Source: Callaeas wilsoni (Eukaryota; Chordata; Aves; Passeriformes; Callaeidae). From it: a stretch of DNA of 64,000 nt. The notes under the pieces are model-generated. The model searched no databases. It was not told the origin of the DNA and saw nothing but the letters and a program-made list of their open reading frames with translations. Each line of letters opens with the position of its first letter. Position 1 is the stretch's first letter. The DNA is taken from the NCBI GenBank assembly GCA_013398955.1, contig VWPU01004883.1:310001-374000 (forward strand), read 5' to 3'. A program made the translations under genes and the position numbers. Below are positions 55,859 to 64,000 of the stretch, one piece after another.

Positions 55859-57640
55859 GAGGAATAAACTTGGAAGCTCCTGACTCACAGCTCTTATTCA
55901 TGGGACTGCATAGCTCTGTGTGATTTCTTTGGCTCGGCTGGAAGTGGTAGTCCTCATGGAAAGAGGTTTTTGTCAGACCCCAAAGTCCGGGGCTGATGGG
56001 ATGTGGGTAAAGGCAGGAGTAATTAATACACAGTGAATGGCAGAACTGGTCTTGGTTGAGCTGTGCTTTAAGCTTACAGTCAGGAGTAGCACCCCTGCCC
56101 CACACAGGTCAGGGTTAGAGGGTTTTTGACCTATGGAAACATGGTTTTCCGTGAAGAATAATGGCAGCTAATGCAGCCAAACTCCATAAAGAGAAAGGGG
56201 CATCTTGAATCCAGCTGCACTTTGTAACTCTCACCCACCTCAGTCAAGGAGGGTAATGGCTGAAGAGTGCCTGAAATACTGGAAGTCTCTTTTCTAGTGT
56301 AACATCTGCCTCAGCATTCACCACCCTGCCCATCCTCTGTTTCCTCTTGCCTGTCTTAATTCTGCAGTAAATTGTTGCAGCCCTTAATGTTTCTCCCAGT
56401 GACCCCAGGATGCAGTCAGTGATGAGAAGAAAGGCAGGTTAAACAGCACATGCATCAAACAAGGAAAACCTAATTTATCTTTTGCCCTCATGTTGTACTT
56501 AACTGACCAAAGCTGACTCACTGCTCAGGAGAAGAGGACATGCTCTCAACTTGTATAAAACCATGACATGGCAGTCCTAGCCTTATTTTCTCACACATTT
56601 TATTCTAGCATTTTACTTGATGTTTTGAGTGACACTGTACACTGAGAAATTGTCTAGAAGCTGGCCACGGTGGCACTTGGCTTTTTACTTTTCTGAGAGG
56701 TTACATCATTTCCAACACATCAGCATGTTAAGAGTCCTTTAAATTGGCAGAACAACACGTGCTACATTGCACTTGTCTGTATTGAATTTCTTCTGCTGTA
56801 GCATTGCCCAGTGACCCAAATTTCACAGGTCCTCCTGGTCCCTCACAGTTCTCCACACTCCTGAGCCACCCAAGTCATTTTGCTGTCTCACAGGGGTTTT
56901 TTGTGCTCTAAATCATCAGTCGTTGAGCTGAAACTATGGATTTCTTGTCGTCATGTTGCCAACTCTTCTCCACGGTCCTCCGTGGAGACTGGCGGGGGGC
57001 TGAGGATGGAGGAATCATCCAAGTTCCTCTGGAGCTGAGAAACAAATGAGGAATGGGCAACCCAAATTGTCTTTTCAGAACTTAATTGCTGAGCCCCAAC
57101 GCCAGTTCATGAAACTCTGCCTGCTGTTCATACAGGGACCAGAGGCAGAAGGCAGCAACCTGGGACCCACAGCTCAGAACCAAATTTTCCACCTTGGACT
57201 TGCAGCCTTTGGAAAGAGCATTTGTATGTCTCAGGGCTGTCCCACAGAGACAAACTTTAGCTTTCAAGCTTCAAGAACAGTTTTAACAAGCTTATTGAGC
57301 AGCTTCCTTGTCTCTTTTTCCAGATGAGACTTGGCCACATCTACTCTTTTAAATCTTTTTTTTTTCCCTTCTGCCTCCTTATCAACCTGTTCAGCATGGA
57401 GTTTAACCTTTCACTGACCATTTTCTAACTATATTAATACTCTTTTTTAGTGATCTTTACCTGATCTAAATAATATTTTAGTTTCATTAACTCTTTCAGA
57501 GAAGAATCTGTATATTAGTGTCCAAAAGGCTTTCTTCTACACATAAACTATGCTCATTCAGCCAGATTATGTTGTATTCCTCTAGGCTCTACCTCAGGTA
57601 TTTTGTTCCATGAACTGAGTCTAGCATGTTTAGGGAATAG
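55859..57640. other. Non-coding stretch
   Basis: Short frames (up to 93 codons) without domains; T-rich near 57350. No repeats recognised. Confidence 0.4.
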
Positions 57641-57690
57641 ACTTTTTTTTTCCCTTTTCCCTTCTTAAGAAAAAGAAAGAAAAAGGAAAA
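57641..57690. repeat. Pyrimidine tract facing purine tract (imperfect inverted repeat)
   Basis: A T/C-only tract runs up to cttaag (57664-57669) and turns directly into an A/G-only tract to about 57690. The two arms pair imperfectly around the cttaag centre. It could fold as a hairpin or be two opposed simple-sequence runs. Confidence 0.7.
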
Positions 57691-58418
57691 CATAGCAACG
57701 ACAGCATGGCAACAGCAGCTGCAGCACAAAGGAAAAACAGGCAAACAGACTTCCGAAATATGTATCCAGTGGTAAGCTATTTTTACTGGTTGGTGAGTAT
57801 GTGGGGGTATTATAACAAAATAAGTGAGAAAATAGTTTACAAATAATTCATAAGTAACTTCAGATGAGAACACCTCTTAATGACTTCATCCTCCCAGCTA
57901 GCCCTCATGCTGTATGAATCTCCACATGCACAGACTTAAAGGTCACCTCTGATCTGTGCTATTTATACGTTGCAAATTTGTACACAGACACATATATAGC
58001 ATTCCATACAAAAAAATAATGTCAGTGGAGCATTAAGGTTAAATAACTGGGCACTAAAAAGTAAAGAATTGTGCCTCTCTGCATAGCAACTTAGGGATAA
58101 ATCCATGTCATTACATCTGCCTCTGCCTTTGCACCAGAGAGCAGAGATTTCCCCACAGCCTGGATGTTTTGGGGGGACTCTCAGGATCTGTCCATGGCTT
58201 CTGCCTCTGCTGCTGACCTGCTTTGTGCCCCTTTTCATTGCTTTTCTGAGGACTTCTTTCCCCATTCCCCTTCTGTCTGAAGCACACAGGCAGGAACCTC
58301 CAGCACAGAAATACCTACATTTGCATCTTTGGGCAGAGCTCATCCACATATGGGACCATGTACATGCTGAAAAGTGACAAAATAATAAAGAAAAGCATCT
58401 TCCTTCTCCAGCCTGACC
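57691..58418. other. Non-coding stretch
   Basis: A 157-codon minus-strand frame (57963-58436) is cysteine- and arginine-rich but has no ordered zinc-finger or other spacing. Nothing else recognised. Confidence 0.38.
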
Positions 58419-58499
58419 TAGTGGGCAGCATCCCACTTGAGCTGGAACTACATGATCTTCAAGGTCCCTTCTAGGCCAAATTATTCCGTGATTCTATGA
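58419..58499 (+). mobile_element. CR1 LINE 3' terminus, short
   Basis: ctagtgggcagcatcc, ggaactacatgatcttc, aaggtcccttctaggcc and attccgtgattctatga are the last 80 bases of CR1 on the plus strand, including the terminal octamers. Confidence 0.95.
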
Positions 58500-60939
58500 A
58501 ATCTTCTGCTTCACCATCCTCTCCCCAAAATGCCCTACTCTCACTGCAGACCAGTAAACTGTGGGAAGTCTTTTGCTAAATTCAAAAAAAATTCATTGAG
58601 AGCTTGAGAGAAACAGCCTCCAAAGTGTTGAACTCCTTTACAGTTACAGCCTGATCTGTTGTGCTGTGTGAGCCCTTTTTTTTCTGTTCAGTTATGATCC
58701 ATGAGAGACTGAAAGTAAACACAGTCTCTTAAGTCTCCTCCACAATCCCAGTGCTCTTACTGGCACAGAGAGGAGCCCAGCTTGGCCCTCTGCAGCCAAA
58801 ACTAGATTCGTTTGTCTTTAGAAACAACACAAATCTGTTTTCTTGGTTAAATAAAGTCATTTGCAGGGTTCTGTTGTGGGAAGGATGTGTCAGCTCGTCC
58901 TGAAAGGAGCAGTCATGGGGATGAATGGGTTGGTTGTTGGGCTGGAACAGCCCTGTGCACACTGAAGGGCCCTTCCCGAGGCAGGCTGAGCCCTGGCTGG
59001 GATTGTGCCCGGGGGATGCTGCAGGTGCTGGGCATCACTGCTGGCTTTATTGTGGGCATTCCCTCCCCGCACCGTGCCACTGAGTTTGGGATTGATTATT
59101 GCAGAATTGAATTCCACATCTCGCACGTTCCCTTCAGCCCCAAGTTTTGGGAAAGCTCTGGTTTCTGCAGCAAAGGAGGCAAGCGGGACTCGAGCGCCGA
59201 GTCCTTTGGGCTCTTTGTTGCTCTGATGGTGTAGGAAGCCCATTTCTTCCTGTTTTTCAGTCTCAGGCCATGCTGGTGCTTCCCTGCCCTTCAGAGGTGG
59301 GACAAGCAATGACTGCATAATGTTTTTCAATTCTCCTCACTGCCATAGAGTTACTTGTTCTAGAAATTTTGGTGTGTAACTGGTAGGCAAAAAACTTGGT
59401 CATGTTCTCCAGAGGATGTCAGGAATGAGGAAGCAGCAGCTAAAGTGGTTCGGTTCCCTCTGAGGTTTTTTTCAAATGTAGTTGAAAACAAGCAAGTGAA
59501 ATGAGATGCTTAGAAGCACTTTGTTTGTGAGGTTCTTTCTGGTTTTAAATTACTTCGTTTAAACATCTTTGTCCGTGAAACCTCCAAGGGAGCTCATCTG
59601 CTTTGTTTGCTCATCTGCGTCTTCTGCTTTCTGTCTGGTTCTTGCACAAGAAAGAATGTTAAGTATCTCATGTACATCTATATATACAGAAACAAATGTA
59701 ATTGAGTTGTAAAATAGTCTGGTTGAGCAGGATGAGGTCAGTGATCTAAAATAATCCCCACACCTTAGTCAGGACCTGCTCTCTATTACAGTCCAGTGTT
59801 TGCTGAGGTCTTTTCCTGTGGCCTTCTGTAACATCTGAATATATTTTTTTTTCTGCAATGTATTTAGAGCAGAGCCTAGATTTGAGGCATTTGAAGAAAT
59901 ACTTCTTGACTCTTTTGCTATTTTGTTTGTATTTTTTGCTTGTGAAAACAATCCTCAAGAGCATTGTTAGGTGGGTCATAGCAGGAACACCTCTGGGGGC
60001 GCTGGGGAATGTGTGAAAGCAGGTTTTGAGGGCTTTTGTTTTCACACCATGTTTCAGCTCTGTAGTGATAAATGTTTTCTGGAGTAGAAACCTGAAGTCC
60101 CTCCCCTTGCAGGTCTCACTCATCGAAATGTAGAAAGAGGCTTTTTTAATTTTCAAGGGTTTGCTAGGAGTCAGGTTTGTGTCACTGTTAGCCAGTGACA
60201 GGTCTGATCAGCAGCGTGGCAAGTAGCACAAAGTGGGAATTGCTGTTTACTTTAGCAGCTGATGGCACTAGACAGGTAGAATTAGTGCAGGACATATGGC
60301 AGAGAGGAAAGGTAATGGCACAGCATGGGAAAAAATGAGGGGGGAACAGATCTTTTAGGCAATTCAGTATTGGCAGTTGACCTACAACTCCAAACAAACC
60401 CAATATACGCTACCAGAATTTTTACCATACTCTCTGGGCTGTGTGCTGGGTAATTCCCATGTCCTTCAGCAGGTGGGATAAATGCTGCTGAGTGTAGACA
60501 TCTGGGAGAGAAGCATTTGGAGTCCCCTGAAAATCATCTTAATTCAGGACAATATTTTAACCTTGCAGGTGTGGGGAAAGAAAAAAATGCATTCCCTTTT
60601 CCTACAGGCAGAACCAGCCCCTGCACACACACCTGGGTCTAAAACCCTAACTAATATGTGCTCCTTTCAGCCAGACCCAGAGCATCCTGCAAGGTGAGAG
60701 GGTGTCACAGTGGCTTTGTTGCTGCAGCGTTGTAACCACAGACAGCCCAGTTACTTCAAATGGGCCTCAGCAAGTTCATTCATATTTGATTAAGAACTTT
60801 TTGAAAGATAGGCATATAGAGCTAAGAGCTGGCTCCAGCCTTAGTTATTTACATCAGGATGGGGGTGATAAAATCTTTTATTAGTGTCAGTGTTTAAATA
60901 TTTTGGCTCTCTATTCCAATGTTGTGGCAAGAAGGAGCC
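58500..60939. other. Non-coding stretch
   Basis: Frames up to 146 codons (minus strand 58890-59330) overlap a GC-richer patch at 58960-59220. No domain, repeat family or RNA gene recognised. Confidence 0.38.
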
Positions 60940-61050
60940 ATATGTGTTCCTAGAAAGAGAGCCTAGTGCAGCCGTTAATCAGGAGAGGATCTATTAATGT
61001 ATTAACGTTCAGAATAATGAGCAAAACCAGCATGCACTGCAGAGACTAAC
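60940..61050. promoter_or_regulatory. Short regulatory-like block
   Basis: gcagccgttaatcagg, ctattaatgtattaacgttc and agaataatgagc in about 110 bases. Homeodomain-type cores; very low confidence. Confidence 0.17.
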
Positions 61051-62799
61051 ACATATCTTTAGTCTGCAGTTTTCAAGTGTTTGGAAAATGTATTCCTCCA
61101 TCTTTCTAAAACTGGTGTTCTGCCAAAAGAAGTTCTCTTCTGTTGTTAATTTTAGAAAGGTTAAATCTATTTACAAAAGCAAACATAGCATGGAGTGCTG
61201 AAAACCAGGAGGATGTGGGCGCTAACAGGCTTCCAGGCTTTAGAGTTCACAGCAGGAGCTGACTTGGCAGGGAAACTTGTAGGCTTGTCCTTTCCTTCCC
61301 TTATTGCTATGCTGAGTAGGGGACAAGGTATGAAGTCCAAGCTCCATACCAGCTCCCCTGTCTCCAGAATGCCTCTGCACCAGCTTTCCCCAGAAAGCAC
61401 TGGACAATGTGTGTGTATCTCTGCAGATCACTACTGGGCTTTAGGGAAGCTTGCCAAAAGACTTGGCATAGGAAAAGGGCAAATTTTACAGAGTTCCAGA
61501 GTGGGAGAGATTGCTGGTTGAGCAGCTTGCATGCCTCGAGGTCATTGCTAATGAGCAGCATCTTGCCTAAAGAAGTGAACATTTCATTTTAGTGCCGCTA
61601 TGAAAAGCAGCCATGCTGTCTCCCCTTTGCATCCCACGCTACTGCCTGCTTTGCTGTGGCATCTGGAGCAGGCTGCACCAGGAAGGGAAGGAAGCCCTCT
61701 TAAAGGATGTGGAAGGATGCTGAAGTGGTAGCGGAGCTCAGATGAGAGAAGCTGGAGCATGACAGCTGTTACCGGATCATGCAAAAAGCCTGCCAGCAAA
61801 AATGCATCAATTTGTGTGATATCCGGGTGTCTTGTCTTCTGTTTTCATAATTGCATACATGGTGTCTGCATAAATCTCTTCCCCCCCGCACTTGCAGCAA
61901 AAGGAGCTGACTGGTGGATGGCAGCACGTCAGTGGGAGAACACCAGCAGGAAGAGACAACCAGTCAGATGTGTGTCAGATGGGGAGGCCCAGGGCCCCAG
62001 GCAGATTCCTCGGAGGTTGCTCGAACATGGTGCACTCACTAAACACAAACCTCTCCTTTTCCCTTCGGGGAGAGGAGCATGTTCATCCAGACATGAGAAC
62101 CAGCAGTGCTGTCTTGCCATGTTCTTCAGGAGGTTAGTGCCGAATGACAGCACAGGCGGCAACAGCAGGCGCTTTCAGCAAGTGCATCGTACCCCAAGGG
62201 GCTGAGTGTCCCCCCAAGGGATACAGTAGAATTTCTCCTACTGTTTCAGTGAATACTGAAATCTTCCTATTTATTCGCTCCTCAGCTGCAACCTCTGTCT
62301 CCTGAGCCATGGGCTTTCTTCTTACGGTGAGATCAGACCTGCTCAAGGAGAGATGAGTCCTCTGTCTCTTTATTTCACTTTGGGTTTTACCATTAAAAGC
62401 CCATTTCAAGAAAGCTGGATATACCCAACCTGCACAGGCCAGTTGACTGGTTTCCTTACTACCTTGTTCTTCAAGGTTTCCTGCCTGTGGACTACAAGTC
62501 TGATCGAGTAACTCCACAAACAGAATTACTGGTATCTATCAGCTCCATGAACTCAGAAGTCTTGAAGCTGAGAAAGAAATGCTGACATTTAAAACAATAA
62601 CATCTTCTTCTCAGTATAAGCTTCTGCTTGTGGCTATAGATACAGTCTGAGAAATGTGCTTCCCCACAGCGAGGTTGTGAGCTGTTATGGGTTAAAACTC
62701 ATCCTTGAGGACACAAGAAAACCATTTTGCATGTTCAGAATCAACTTCCTTCTTTGACTTTCTGGGTACTGACAACTCAGGCTTACTTTGGTCCTGCTG
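61051..62799. other. Non-coding stretch
   Basis: Frames up to 148 codons (61759-62205 plus) with no domains; no repeats recognised. Confidence 0.4.
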
Positions 62800-63240
62800 A
62801 CAGTCGTGCTGATGACAGCGATTTCAAATGAAGAAAAACGAAGAAAATGTGAGCCAGCAAAAAAGCAAGAGCAGTAAAAGCACCTTCCTCAACTCACGCT
62901 AACATTGTGACATCTGGTTATTGATGTTGCAATGGCAACTAACGTTGTTCCCAGAGCCAACACTTAAATTCCACTTTGGTAGATCATAACTGTAAGCAAG
63001 TCACAGGGTCCCACAGGAAGGGGTAATTATTGACCAATTCTTCTTGCTCTTGGATGAGCGGTGGCTTTGGTCTGCGCAGCGCTGGCTGTGATGCAGAGCG
63101 CTGGCTCTGCACAGAGGTGACTAATACATGTCACCAATTTTCTTGATGTAAGGCTTGAACCTGCATTTTAGCCCAGGGTGCCAGACTATGACAAACAAGA
63201 GCTAGAAGAGGATAATGAATAAACATGGTGAGAATTTCAG
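62800..63240. promoter_or_regulatory. Regulatory-like block
   Basis: Stop-rich in all frames. Contains tggttattgatgttgcaatgg, ggggtaattattgacc and, at 63060-63240, a CpG-bearing ggtctgcgcagcgctgg followed by gtgactaatacatgtcacc. No transposon signature. Texture of conserved non-coding DNA, untested. Confidence 0.25.
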
Positions 63241-64000
63241 CTGTAATCTGCCATCAGGTCCATCTGTTACTCCTTCCCTCACAACCCTTGCAAACTCAAT
63301 GAGCCGGGAACAGGCATGCTCCATATACTGTCCCATCCCTCAGCCACAGAGCTAAGGTCTAATTGTCTGCTTGTCATTAAGTTTATCACTTACAGTCCCT
63401 TGAGCCATTACTGGTCACAGGATCTTGTTCAGTTCTTTAGCCTTCCATCCACCCCACTTACGGCAAGACTTCCAGGAGGATACCAAAAAGATGATGTGCA
63501 TAAGTGTATTAATCACATGATGGCATCTGCGGTGTGGCAGAGCAGTAGTCGCTCCAGATGTGCCTCCCAGGCGTGTGTCCTCTGCTCATTTAACCATTCC
63601 CAGCCCCAGGGACTCTCCCTCCATCTCATGCAAGGTGAGATGCCCAGCTCCCAAGCTCAGGGGTTCATTTCCAGTTGGCAGCTGGTGAGTCCTGAAGTCT
63701 GTATGACCTATTTTCACTTTGTGTCATGTGCAGGCACTGCAGAGGGGGGTCTTGGGTTTTCCTGCTGGTTTGCTCTTATCCAGAGACAGGAAAGCAGAGG
63801 CTTCTGAGCAGGACCATGATGCAGGAGCAGCCAGTCAGTGGAACAGCGTGTGTGTGGCGTGACTCAGAGAGGGATGAAGGCTCCAGCAAGCTCTGCCTCT
63901 TGGGGAGCAGTGGTTTGCTCTGGGGAGGGCATGCCTATCTCCCAGGCAACGCTGCAGCTTCAAAAGTTGCTGTCAAAATTCTCCATGGTTCCAGACGTCT
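63241..64000. other. Non-coding stretch at right edge
   Basis: A 163-codon plus-strand frame (63316-63807) without recognisable domain. No repeat or gene recognised. Confidence 0.4.

Noticed and set aside
57963..58436. Cysteine-rich 157-codon frame considered as a zinc-finger or defensin-like product
   Set aside because: Cysteines do not follow any known spacing, and the frame runs into the CR1 end at 58419.
1..64000. CRISPR arrays, operons, phage or plasmid features
   Set aside because: No spaced direct repeats, ribosome-binding sites or compact gene arrangement; the repeats are avian.

Overview
The window looks like non-coding nuclear DNA from a bird. The evidence is a set of CR1 (chicken repeat 1) LINE 3' ends whose terminal sequence, of the attctatgattctatg type, is diagnostic of avian CR1. 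They are dispersed in moderately AT-rich, CpG-poor sequence with few other repeats. One copy (44103-44268) ends in a form I associate with Neoaves and especially songbirds, but this does not fix the species. No bacterial, plasmid or phage organisation is present. There are no operons or ribosome-binding sites, and no open frame is longer than about 183 codons.

I find no protein-coding gene that I can name. The long open frames on both strands look like chance frames: they overlap one another, lack recognisable domains and lack consistent splice signals. The left 5 kb is the only part with hints of coding ancestry. At 367-647 two adjoining plus-strand frames resemble a decayed retroviral reverse transcriptase. 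At 2709-2805 and 4445-4519 there are short open blocks with splice-like borders. All three are weak candidates.

The rest reads as a gene desert or very long intron. It holds ten CR1 fragments, nine on the plus strand and one on the minus strand, including one much older L3/CR1-like relic at 30205-30460. It also holds two old MIR/CORE-SINE-like relics near 50.6 and 55.7 kb, several microsatellites, and two G-quadruplex-prone tracts (3705-3753 and 8676-8691). A perfect 13-bp inverted repeat with a 2-nt loop lies at 35559-35586.

Between these lie blocks rich in TAAT/ATTA words, some with retained CpG clusters. They have the texture of conserved non-coding elements near vertebrate developmental genes. 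The best are 8104-8345, 24115-24600, 33130-33720 and 48990-49230. Only cross-species alignment can show whether they are conserved, so these calls are low-confidence. I see no convincing new biological system; the items most worth checking are the regulatory-like blocks, the possible retroviral relic or exons at the left end, and the inverted repeat.
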